10,911 nt of DNA from Thermoplasmata archaeon. GTDB taxonomy: Archaea; Thermoplasmatota; Thermoplasmata; Thermoplasmatales; Thermoplasmataceae. Location: assembly GCA_021827885.1 (NCBI GenBank), contig JAKAUD010000186.1, positions 1 to 10,911 on the forward strand, given 5' to 3'. The translations under genes were made by a program, and so were the position numbers. The notes under the pieces were generated by a model. It made no database searches. It saw only the letters and a list, made by a program, of their open reading frames with translations, and was not told the DNA's origin. Positions 1 to 5,905 of this stretch are shown in pieces (the stretch's first letter is position 1; each line of letters starts with the position of its first letter).

Positions 1-401
1 ACTATTGATAATACAAGAGTGAGCGTCATTTTCCTTTTGTCTTTTCTATCCTGTTCTGCCTTCATCTGATACTGCTTGACTATTTCCTTTCCCTTTCCGG
101 CTGGGAATGATTTTACCTTTGGACGATTGTTATCTTCAGGGTTATAAAATACAAGAATATCTTCAAGATCTTCCTTCGGAAGAAAATCAATCATGGATTG
201 AGCAAGCATTGATTTTCCTGTTCCAGGTTCGCCTATTAGCAATACGTGCCTTTTTTGCATTGCAGCCTTTTTTACAACAAGGCCAGCATCCTCTTGACCT
301 ATTACCTGATCAAATAAAATTTTAGGAACCGTCACTTCCTTTGTACTCTCTATATTCAGCTTTTTTACCCATTCTTCAACTGTTTCCTGCAAAGGTTCCA
401 C
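1..401 (-). CDS. lonB: Archaeal membrane-type Lon protease (LonB), N-terminal part, cut by window edge
   Basis: ATP-dependent protease of the archaeal LonB type, which degrades damaged and regulatory proteins at the inner face of the membrane. Only the first 133 codons are present; the gene runs off the left edge. Visible features: the family's opening block with IGQEDA near residue 34, the basic stretch [14 protein letters not shown], a Walker A motif GEPGTGKS at residues 57-64, the [17 protein letters not shown] stretch (about 74-90) and PAGKGKEIV (about 100-108). The last visible residues (TLTLVLSI) turn hydrophobic, where LonB proteins have their membrane-anchoring insertion in the AAA+ domain. 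The start is a GTG. It is chosen because a TATA box (421-429) is centred 24 nt upstream, fitting a leaderless mRNA, and no ATG lies nearby in frame. The proteolytic domain lies outside the window, so its Ser-Lys dyad cannot be checked. Confidence 0.93.
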   Translation of the reverse strand, partial: MEPLQETVEEWVKKLNIESTKEVTVPKILFDQVIGQEDAGLVVKKAAMQKRHVLLIGEPGTGKSMLAQSMIDFLPKEDLEDILVFYNPEDNNRPKVKSFPAGKGKEIVKQYQMKAEQDRKDKRKMTLTLVLSI

Positions 402-420
402 TATTACATATCGAAAATTA

Positions 421-429
421 TTAAATAAA
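421..429 (-). promoter_or_regulatory. TATA box of lonB (proximal, leaderless)
   Basis: On the minus strand this reads TTTATTTAA, preceded by the purine-rich AAAGG, which could serve as a BRE. Its centre lies 24 nt from the GTG start of lonB, the normal archaeal distance between TATA box and transcription start, so the transcript would begin at or next to the start codon. Confidence 0.6.
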
Positions 430-483
430 CCTTTACAAAAATTTATTGCGCATATACAATGAAGCAAAAAGAAGTGACACTTT

Positions 484-493
484 CCCTTTTATA
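484..493 (-). promoter_or_regulatory. Candidate distal TATA box upstream of lonB
   Basis: The minus strand reads TATAAAAGGG, close to a textbook TATA box. Transcription would start near 462-465, giving lonB a leader of about 60 nt, or producing a short separate RNA. An 11-nt perfect palindrome (AAGTGTCACTT, 472-482) lies directly downstream, between this box and the expected start, a normal place for an archaeal repressor site. Use in vivo is inferred. Confidence 0.4.
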
Positions 494-549
494 GCTTTTT
501 ATTTTGGTTCTTTGAAAACTTGTGCCTTTTCTAAACCAGAACGTTTAGC

Positions 550-554
550 AAAAA
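550..554 (-). terminator. Possible T-run terminator after sfsA
   Basis: Five T residues in a row on the minus strand, about 20 nt after the sfsA stop. Archaeal transcription commonly ends at such T-runs without needing a hairpin. The signal is short and this is a weak call. Confidence 0.25.
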
Positions 555-572
555 TACATTCAATGCTCCGCC

Positions 573-1259
573 TCAATTCCCCAAAATTATTTGCGTTATT
601 AAGCCGTAATAGCGTAATGAGTGATTGTCAAGTCCCAGCTTTGGAAAGAAAAAGTTGACACCATTATTGTACGCATCCACGAAAGTCTCTGCAAATTTTG
701 GATCAGTATCAAAGTTAGGAGAAAATGCCCTCGCATGCCTGGAGAAGCAGAGGAATATTACAGCAACCTTGTTCCCCTCTTGATGAAGTTTCAAGAGTTC
801 ACTTACATGTTTTCGTCCTCTTTCAGTGACTGCATCCGGGAATTTCAAAATACCATCTTTCATAAGGGACGCCCCCTTGATTTCTATGATCATACCGTCG
901 CAGACGAAATCGAATCTGGAATTAGATATAGTCACCTCCTGCCTGATTGGCCCTTTAAGGAATACTTTTGCAATACTCGAATGAAATCTTGTGTCAAGAA
1001 GTACATCCTCTTCAGATGATCTAGCGGAGACTATCGAATAGTTGGTCTTTTTTCCCTGGATTTTTCTCAATTTGACACTATTCCCTGGGAAAATGAGTTC
1101 GTTGAGCCTGCCTGGATCGTGCAGGTGTGCCATCACAATCTCATCCCCCAAACCCACCTCTACCATGAATCTATTATGCCTGTGAATGACCTTCCCCTTT
1201 AAGAATTCATCTGGAATATCCAGTACACTTGTTCCTATTTTAGGAAATTCGATAGCCAT
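573..1259 (-). CDS. sfsA: SfsA family protein (sugar fermentation stimulation protein homologue)
   Basis: A member of the SfsA family, named for an E. coli protein that stimulates maltose metabolism; the biochemical role in archaea is not settled. The fold combines an OB-like N-terminal domain with a PD-(D/E)XK nuclease-like domain. Family signatures seen: HNRFMVEV near residue 28, HLHDPGRLNEL near 46-56, and the nuclease-like core of Asp117 in RFDFV, EIKGASL at about 126-132 and FPDAVTERGRKHV at 140-152. At 228 residues it has the usual family length. The start chosen is the ATG at 1259, which has a GAGG Shine-Dalgarno 4 nt upstream. An in-frame ATG at 1283 would add eight residues that homologues would not be expected to need, but it cannot be excluded. 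The gene stands alone, with its own candidate promoter and a T-run behind it. Confidence 0.93.
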   Translation of the reverse strand: MAIEFPKIGTSVLDIPDEFLKGKVIHRHNRFMVEVGLGDEIVMAHLHDPGRLNELIFPGNSVKLRKIQGKKTNYSIVSARSSEEDVLLDTRFHSSIAKVFLKGPIRQEVTISNSRFDFVCDGMIIEIKGASLMKDGILKFPDAVTERGRKHVSELLKLHQEGNKVAVIFLCFSRHARAFSPNFDTDPKFAETFVDAYNNGVNFFFPKLGLDNHSLRYYGLITQIILGN

Positions 1260-1311
1260 GTGTCCTCTCATGTTGAATAGCATCTTTTATGAAAGTATTT
1301 TGAAAAGTAAA

Positions 1312-1323
1312 GGATAAATTTAA
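1312..1323 (-). promoter_or_regulatory. Candidate TATA box of sfsA
   Basis: The minus strand reads TTAAATTTATCC in the 100-nt gap after the winged-helix gene. The predicted transcription start is near 1292. This gives a leader of about 33 nt to the ATG at 1259, long enough to hold the GAGG site, and only about 9 nt to the ATG at 1283. Confidence 0.4.
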
Positions 1324-1360
1324 TGCACCTAATCTTGAAAAATGATGTGTTTGTTTTGGT

Positions 1361-1702
1361 TTATCCGATCTCTACAGCCAAAACCTTTTTCTGGGAAAAT
1401 ATTGATTTTATTCCTTTAATGTCGTCAATGCAATCCTTATTGATTTTAAAATATCTGAAACCTTTCTTGCTTTCTTCTATGACGACGAGACCGAGTCCAA
1501 CAAGGCACTCCTCCCTGGTGTATCTTATCCCTAATCCTTCCAGACACCCTTTGACATTTGAAGGGTCTGATTTTATCGCCCTTGAAATTTCGGAAAGGTA
1601 TGATCTGTATGGATAGATGGAGTATAGATAAAAGAGAACCTTCCTCCTTAGCTCACTTCTGTTTAGTGATCTAATAATGTTACCATCAGCCATTGTTTCC
1701 AT
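1361..1702 (-). CDS. Archaeal winged helix-turn-helix transcriptional regulator
   Basis: A small (113-residue) DNA-binding protein with a single winged-helix domain, probably a dimeric transcription regulator. The segment SLNRSELRRKVLFYLYSIYP (residues 12-31) is typical of archaeal ArsR-like wHTH proteins. It is followed by a helix-turn-helix (YLSEISRAIKSDPSNVKGCLEGL, about 35-57) and a wing (GLVVIEESKKGFRYFKI, about 71-87). There is no obvious ligand or metal site: the cysteines at 53, 66 and 91 are scattered. The ATG at 1702 is chosen because a TATA box (1721-1731) is centred 24 nt upstream, fitting leaderless translation; a second ATG at 1693 is possible. An imperfect palindrome overlapping the TATA-to-start spacer suggests autoregulation. 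Target genes cannot be told from the sequence. Confidence 0.82.
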   Translation of the reverse strand: METMADGNIIRSLNRSELRRKVLFYLYSIYPYRSYLSEISRAIKSDPSNVKGCLEGLGIRYTREECLVGLGLVVIEESKKGFRYFKINKDCIDDIKGIKSIFSQKKVLAVEIG

Positions 1703-1720
1703 GCTACATGATAATATGTG

Positions 1721-1731
1721 TCATATTTAAA
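1721..1731 (-). promoter_or_regulatory. TATA box of the winged-helix regulator
   Basis: The minus strand reads TTTAAATATGA, centred 24 nt before the ATG at 1702. The spacing supports a leaderless transcript. The imperfect palindrome ATGATAATATGTGTCAT (1708-1724; five of eight base pairs symmetric) runs into this box. Confidence 0.6.
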
Positions 1732-1822
1732 CTTTTATTGTAGACTAAGAAAACATCTTAAAACCTGCTAATTCACATATCTTTAAACATACATAAGGAA
1801 ATGCATATTCACAGTTATGAAA

Positions 1823-2461
1823 TCATTTGAGCTTCGCACCACAATTTTTACAGAATTTTGAATCAACTTCTACGGATTGAGAACATTCAGGGCATGATGA
1901 GAACAGGTTTTTCGGGTAATTGTTTTCTGAGACAACAATATCCTTTATGTCATCATTCTGATTTTCGTTCCTTACATATCCTGGTGCATTTCTTTTTTGG
2001 GATTCCATAATCATGTTTATACTATTCTTGGGTGTCTTTGCTTTTGTCACTTCTAGATTACGCCTGAATTGCTCCTCATCATCCTTCTTGATTGCTTCAG
2101 AATACTTGGATCTTGCAGTAGAAGACCATTTTTTTATCTCTTCCATCCACGCTTTAGGCTTTCTCACGGAAAATTCAACACTTTTTAAATCGGATACTTC
2201 CCTATATTCAACTCTGATCCGCTTTTTGGTGAAAAGCTTAACAATTGGCACAGCAGAAGAAACATTTTCTATGTTGTAGATCGGAACCAATAGATAAATC
2301 TTTGATGCCTCAGCGCTTAGAAGTTTTCTGCTCCCTTTTTTTTCGTATATCAATTTCTTATCCGTCAGGTAAAGAACACCATTTTCAATTGATGCATCAT
2401 CCTTGGTCAGGACTGATTCCTCCTTGAGGAGTTCATGTTCATCCGAATCATACATTGGCAT
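1823..2461 (-). CDS. PH/GRAM-like domain protein with C-terminal zinc ribbon, function unknown
   Basis: A soluble 212-residue protein with no signal peptide or membrane helix. Residues about 8-112 alternate short beta strands (IENGVLYLTDKKLIYEKKG, then SKIYLLVPIYNIENVSSA, then RIRVEYREV and SVEFSVRKPKAWMEEIKKW). This is the pattern of GRAM or bacterial-type PH domains, in which a strand pair is followed by a closing helix with a conserved Trp. Residues about 113-185 are charged and look linker-like. The C-terminus is a four-cysteine zinc ribbon, CPEC...CKNC with Cys190, 193, 204 and 207, ending GAKLK. Such ribbons usually mediate protein or nucleic acid contacts. It is transcribed divergently from the MoxR operon and shares its 144-nt upstream region. 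The ATG at 2461 is supported by a TATA box 27 nt upstream. The domain call is by pattern only, and no specific function can be given. Confidence 0.75.
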   Translation of the reverse strand: MPMYDSDEHELLKEESVLTKDDASIENGVLYLTDKKLIYEKKGSRKLLSAEASKIYLLVPIYNIENVSSAVPIVKLFTKKRIRVEYREVSDLKSVEFSVRKPKAWMEEIKKWSSTARSKYSEAIKKDDEEQFRRNLEVTKAKTPKNSINMIMESQKRNAPGYVRNENQNDDIKDIVVSENNYPKNLFSSCPECSQSVEVDSKFCKNCGAKLK

Positions 2462-2484
2462 ATATCTAGCATATGCTGTCAGCC

Positions 2485-2492
2485 AATATTAA
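2485..2492 (-). promoter_or_regulatory. TATA box of the PH-like/zinc-ribbon gene
   Basis: The minus strand reads TTAATATT, centred about 27 nt before the ATG at 2461. A perfect 10-bp palindrome AGCATATGCT (2468-2477) sits between this box and the start codon, where a bound protein would block initiation. Confidence 0.5.
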
Positions 2493-2578
2493 CATTTCAT
2501 AAATCTAACAAACTACTCTCAAACAAAAATCAGAGGGTGTAAGGTCACTATCTTCCCTGAGATCGTACACTAAAACAC

Positions 2579-2585
2579 TTAATAA
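2579..2585 (+). promoter_or_regulatory. TATA box of the MoxR-DUF58 operon
   Basis: TTAATAA, centred 24 nt before the ATG at 2606, so the operon mRNA is probably leaderless at its first gene. It lies inside the palindromic stretch ACTTAATAAGT (2577-2587, five-base arms). It is the only convincing promoter seen before the five-gene run. Confidence 0.55.
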
Positions 2586-2605
2586 GTAAATTTGAATAAT
2601 GTAGT

Positions 2606-3820
2606 ATGGTATCAAAGTCTTCAAAGACTATTGCTTTGACTTTACTTGTTGTTATAATAGCCTCATGGTTATTAATTTCCTCGATTTCAAACCTTCAACC
2701 CATTCAATCAGGAATCAACGGGCCGACAAGTGGTCCTGGGGCCGCCAGCACAGGAAGTGGCAGTGGTTCTGGGGGTGGGGGAACTGGTGGAACAAACGGA
2801 GGAAATCTTTTTAATTTTCAACTCCCGAATTTTAATTTTAATTTTAATTTGCCAAGCTTTAAGTCTCTTTCACTGCTGATCCCTAATATTCCTAGATTTA
2901 ATATTCCATTTATCCATTTTGCCTTGCCCAAATTTAATCTGAAACTATTTGGTGGTTCGAGGAAAAATGCGGATAAAAGCCCCGGACAAGCAAGCGGTTC
3001 AACTTCAGGAGCAGGTGGAAAAACAACAACCAATAATCCGATAAATCCATTAATGATCAATGAAGATTTAATTTTGATTATAATAGCAATTGTCGCCTCC
3101 GCGATGGCAATCTGGTTTCTGATGAAAATTAAGAGGGGAGGGGCTTTTGAAAAGCGGGAGAAGATAAAGAAAATCAGGCCAAAAGATCCAGAATTTGAGG
3201 TTGAAGACTTAGTGATGGAACCAGAAATTGAAGGTTTAAAACCAAATATGCGGGATGAAGATAGAATGTATTCACCGTTTTTATTTGGCAACAGGGAAAC
3301 CGCTATGAAAGGCTGGGGAGGAAAGGGGATGATAAGACCCATGATTGCAGAGGATCTTCCTCTGTCATGGTCAATGAATAATCCATTGGGTTTAGCAATT
3401 GACGACAGTCTTAAGATTGATCTTAACGGCTTGGAGGTTGCAAGAAAAGATGGAAACCACATTTACATCAAACTAAAAGCAAACTGCAACAAGATTACCG
3501 GGAAATCTGGCATCACAAGCGACACAAAGATCATCAGGGGCGTTGATTATGAAAGCGATATCAGGGATGTTTTTAGATTGAACATGAAGGAATACCTCAA
3601 CAAGAGTAACCAGACATTGACCTTCAGAGAAATTGCAAAAAGTAATGATGAACTGAAAAAAAGTATAAAGAGAAATGAAGATTTCCAAAGGGCCCTTTAC
3701 GCGTTCGAAAAGATCTTTTATGGAGCGAAGGACGCTGACAGGACTATTTATGAAATGTTTTTAAGAGGCATGATGCACGGTATTTATAATCCCATCGTAT
3801 TCACCTGCGGAGATAATTAA
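2606..3820 (+). CDS. Membrane protein with Gly/Ser and Asn/Phe-rich ectodomain and DUF4129-like C-terminus
   Basis: First gene of the operon, 404 residues. Residues 9-27 form a hydrophobic signal or anchor helix. Residues 35-67 are almost only Gly, Ser, Thr, Ala and Pro. Residues 68-116 are rich in Asn, Phe, Leu and Pro, with a run NFNFNFNLP. Residues 117-145 are again Gly/Ser/Thr-rich. A second helix (about 153-174) is followed by a basic cytoplasmic segment, so the low-complexity part should be outside the cell. The tail (about 320-393; TLTFREIAKSNDELKK, then FQRALYAFEKIFYGAKD) resembles DUF4129, in which a short helical domain ends in a 'fe.. rYG' motif and which is typically encoded beside MoxR and DUF58 genes. 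The DUF4129 match rests on pattern plus gene context. The start is supported by the TATA box. The stop overlaps the next start by one base (TAATG). Confidence 0.75.
   Translation: MVSKSSKTIALTLLVVIIASWLLISSISNLQPIQSGINGPTSGPGAASTGSGSGSGGGGTGGTNGGNLFNFQLPNFNFNFNLPSFKSLSLLIPNIPRFNIPFIHFALPKFNLKLFGGSRKNADKSPGQASGSTSGAGGKTTTNNPINPLMINEDLILIIIAIVASAMAIWFLMKIKRGGAFEKREKIKKIRPKDPEFEVEDLVMEPEIEGLKPNMRDEDRMYSPFLFGNRETAMKGWGGKGMIRPMIAEDLPLSWSMNNPLGLAIDDSLKIDLNGLEVARKDGNHIYIKLKANCNKITGKSGITSDTKIIRGVDYESDIRDVFRLNMKEYLNKSNQTLTFREIAKSNDELKKSIKRNEDFQRALYAFEKIFYGAKDADRTIYEMFLRGMMHGIYNPIVFTCGDN
2828..2850 (+). repeat. AATTTT hexanucleotide tandem repeat coding for Asn-Phe repeats
   Basis: The unit AATTTT is repeated three full times plus most of a fourth copy, encoding alternating Asn and Phe in the ectodomain. 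Because the unit is six bases, copy-number changes would lengthen or shorten the protein without breaking the frame. Confidence 0.8.
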
Positions 3821-4947
3821 TGGAATCCACACGAAGCTTAAATTCATCAGCCATAAGGTATGGTATAACTATACTTGTCCTGATAATAATTGCATCATTG
3901 TCACAATTCTCAGGATTGATCCTGTTTTTTTACATATTCCTTGCATTCATCGTGTTTTTTGGAATCCGCTTCTTTGGAGTGATAGCTTCTGTTCTTGACT
4001 ATAGAATAATTTCAAAGTTTATCAAGTATATTTTCTCCGCCGGAGCATTTCTCTTTATTCTGGAATTTATACTGCTTTCCCTTGGATATCTTTTTGTATC
4101 CGCCCTTGACCCTGCCTATTCCCTGTTTCCTTTCTTCTTTTTAACTCTCTGGATACTATTCATGCTTCTTGGCGGGGATCGTGAATTATCAGACCACTCA
4201 CCATTTGTTTCAGAATATTTCAGGAAATTGTCATCATCATTCCTCTTCTTTTCTTTATCACTCTTTGCTTTCTATTATTCTTATTCAAATTTTGATCTTG
4301 TGGTTCTCTTTCCTGCTCTTCTTTATACCGCAATATCCAGTTTTATATTCTCCATTTTCCCCCTCCTATCGTCTTCCAGCGATAATTTTAGAAAGAATAT
4401 AGGAGAATACATTTCAGTGCAATATATAAAATGGGAAATTGCGGCGTTTATACTTGGATTCTTCCAGGGGCTGCTGGCTGTTCCAAAGCCTGCATCAGAA
4501 AATTCAACACTCCTTCTGGTCCTGTTGTTATTAATAGTTATAGCCGTGTTGGTTGCTATTTGGAAAACCTACAGGCAGGCAACTGACAATTTCATAGAAA
4601 CTCAGCTGGGTCTGTATGAAAAATTCAAGAGAAGAGAAAACATCACGTCAAATGCCGGTATCGATTATTTGTCCAGGGCTATCGATGAATTTAACTCGAC
4701 CGGAAGAAAGGAAAGGATCGTCCTATCCATTACTTCCTATTTGACCAGGCTTGGGAAAACAGAATTGGAGATTGAAGGTTACCTCAAAGGCATAATCGGA
4801 TATAAAAGCAGAAATCTAAGGAACTATGGAATCACAAACCGGAACGCCATAATCAAGAGTGAAATTCGGCAGCGTAGCGCCATTATAAAGGCAATGGTTG
4901 CATCAATAAAGAAAAATGAAGGTGAGGAAAATGCAGGACAGCAATGA
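3820..4947 (+). CDS. Multi-pass membrane protein of unknown family with cytoplasmic tail (MoxR operon)
   Basis: A 375-residue integral membrane protein I do not recognise. About eight hydrophobic segments are visible (near residues 13-28, 31-57, 69-94, 99-118, 138-156, 158-182, 204-222 and 229-248), followed by a charged soluble tail of about 125 residues (249-375) that is basic and mostly helical. Its sixth to eighth helices bracket a short charged stretch (about 186-203). No catalytic motif or transglutaminase triad is visible. It is translationally coupled to the gene before it through TAATG, and its last 17 bases overlap the moxR start. Its fixed place between the DUF4129-like protein and MoxR suggests it is a membrane subunit or scaffold of the same complex, with the tail available to contact the ATPase. 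This role is inferred from position only. Confidence 0.75.
   Translation: MESTRSLNSSAIRYGITILVLIIIASLSQFSGLILFFYIFLAFIVFFGIRFFGVIASVLDYRIISKFIKYIFSAGAFLFILEFILLSLGYLFVSALDPAYSLFPFFFLTLWILFMLLGGDRELSDHSPFVSEYFRKLSSSFLFFSLSLFAFYYSYSNFDLVVLFPALLYTAISSFIFSIFPLLSSSSDNFRKNIGEYISVQYIKWEIAAFILGFFQGLLAVPKPASENSTLLLVLLLLIVIAVLVAIWKTYRQATDNFIETQLGLYEKFKRRENITSNAGIDYLSRAIDEFNSTGRKERIVLSITSYLTRLGKTELEIEGYLKGIIGYKSRNLRNYGITNRNAIIKSEIRQRSAIIKAMVASIKKNEGEENAGQQ
4920..4925 (+). promoter_or_regulatory. Shine-Dalgarno site that decides the moxR start
   Basis: AGGTGA, a six-base match to the archaeal anti-Shine-Dalgarno (TCACCT), with 5 nt to the ATG at 4931. It lies downstream of the in-frame ATG at 4916, which therefore is unlikely to be the true start. 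Confidence 0.65.
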
Positions 4948-5899
4948 AGTAAACGAAGAGATTGAAAAAGCAGACAGAAAACTAGCACAAATGATGGATG
5001 AGATACAGAAATACTATGTGGGAGACAGGGAGATCATTTCTAAGATAATAGCATCGCTGCTGGCATCCGGGCATGTTCTCCTTGAAGACAATCCTGGCAT
5101 TGGAAAGACCTTTGTTGCAAAATTGATTTCAACTATCCTTGGAATCCAGTACAAAAGAATACAGTTCACGCCAGATCTATTGCCAAGTGACATACTTGGG
5201 ACAAAGGTATATAGGCCGGCTAAGGGCGAATTTGAACTCGTAAAGGGTCCAATATTCTGCAACCTGCTTCTCGCTGACGAAATAAACCGGGCGCCTCCGA
5301 AGACCCAGTCTGCACTTCTTGAGGCAATGGAAGAACGGCAGGTTACGATAGAGGGTGAAACAATTCCACTCCCCAAACCTTTCATCGTAATTGCAACTCA
5401 GAACCCAATTGAATTTGAAGGAACATATCCACTCCCTGAAGCGCAAATGGACAGGTTCATGATAAGGTTGTCCTTTGGCTACCCCCCTGATGATACACAA
5501 ATCCTGAAAAGAAGAATTGCCTGGACAAATGATGATCCCAGCGCTGGCGCAATGAAAATCTTTTCTCCTGATTCTTTAATGGAGATTCAAAAGTTAGTTG
5601 AAAATTCAGTAACGGTAGATGACAAGTTAATCAGCTATATATCAAGCTTTGGTGGCATCAGGAAAGATCCGAGAGTACTTGCAGGACCCAGCCCCAGAGG
5701 GTTGATATCACTTATGAGGCTTGCCAGGGCTATGGCTCTCCTTGACTCTAGAGATTTTGTAATACCTGATGATGTTAAATTGCTGGCAAAAGAGTGCCTT
5801 TCGCATAGAATTGTCCTGAAGCCAGACCAGGTAATGGAAGATATTCCATCCTCAAAGATAATAGATGACTTCATGAAAAAAGAACCTGTCCCTAAGTGA
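4931..5899 (+). CDS. moxR: MoxR-family AAA+ ATPase
   Basis: A MoxR-type AAA+ ATPase, the family that acts with vWA-domain partners as a chaperone to activate or assemble protein complexes. All core motifs are seen in the 322-residue product: Walker A NPGIGKT at 54-60, Walker B LLLADE at 112-117 followed by INRAPPKTQSALLEAMEE, sensor 1 ATQNP at 155-159, the LPEAQMDRF block with the likely arginine finger near 175, and sensor 2 GPSPRG at 252-257. It should therefore be an active hexameric ATPase in the cytoplasm. Length is typical for the family. The start at 4931 is chosen over 4916 because AGGTGA lies 5 nt upstream. It overlaps the previous gene by 17 nt, and the DUF58 gene starts 6 nt after its stop. 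The DUF58 product and the DUF4129-like protein are the expected partners. Confidence 0.97.
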   Translation: MQDSNEVNEEIEKADRKLAQMMDEIQKYYVGDREIISKIIASLLASGHVLLEDNPGIGKTFVAKLISTILGIQYKRIQFTPDLLPSDILGTKVYRPAKGEFELVKGPIFCNLLLADEINRAPPKTQSALLEAMEERQVTIEGETIPLPKPFIVIATQNPIEFEGTYPLPEAQMDRFMIRLSFGYPPDDTQILKRRIAWTNDDPSAGAMKIFSPDSLMEIQKLVENSVTVDDKLISYISSFGGIRKDPRVLAGPSPRGLISLMRLARAMALLDSRDFVIPDDVKLLAKECLSHRIVLKPDQVMEDIPSSKIIDDFMKKEPVPK

Positions 5900-5900
5900 T
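5896..5900 (+). promoter_or_regulatory. Shine-Dalgarno site for the TTG start of the DUF58 gene
   Basis: GTGAT pairs fully with ATCAC in the archaeal 16S tail and lies 5 nt before the TTG at 5906. It includes the moxR stop codon TGA (5897-5899), so termination and re-initiation are probably coupled. Confidence 0.5.
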
Positions 5901-5905
5901 GAAGC

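Noticed and set aside
402..572. A tRNA or structured RNA gene in the gap between sfsA and lonB
   Set aside because: No cloverleaf arms, no T-loop sequence and no GC-rich stems, which a thermophile RNA would be expected to have.
446..1019. Two plus-strand open frames (446-658 and 621-1019)
   Set aside because: They lie mostly antisense to sfsA, which has clear family motifs. Their translations show no domain pattern and no promoter or ribosome site fits.
1722..1790. Two similar CATAT(CT)TTAAAC elements (1722-1732 and 1777-1788) as paired operator sites
   Set aside because: The likeness is mostly AT-rich TATA-type sequence and could arise by chance in this base composition.
2818..3462. A 214-codon minus-strand open frame inside the first operon gene
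   Set aside because: It is antisense to a gene with a good promoter, membrane helices and coupled downstream genes. Its Phe/Leu/Ile composition simply mirrors the plus-strand sequence.
5014..5500. Two minus-strand open frames within moxR
   Set aside because: They are shadows of a gene with all AAA+ motifs intact.
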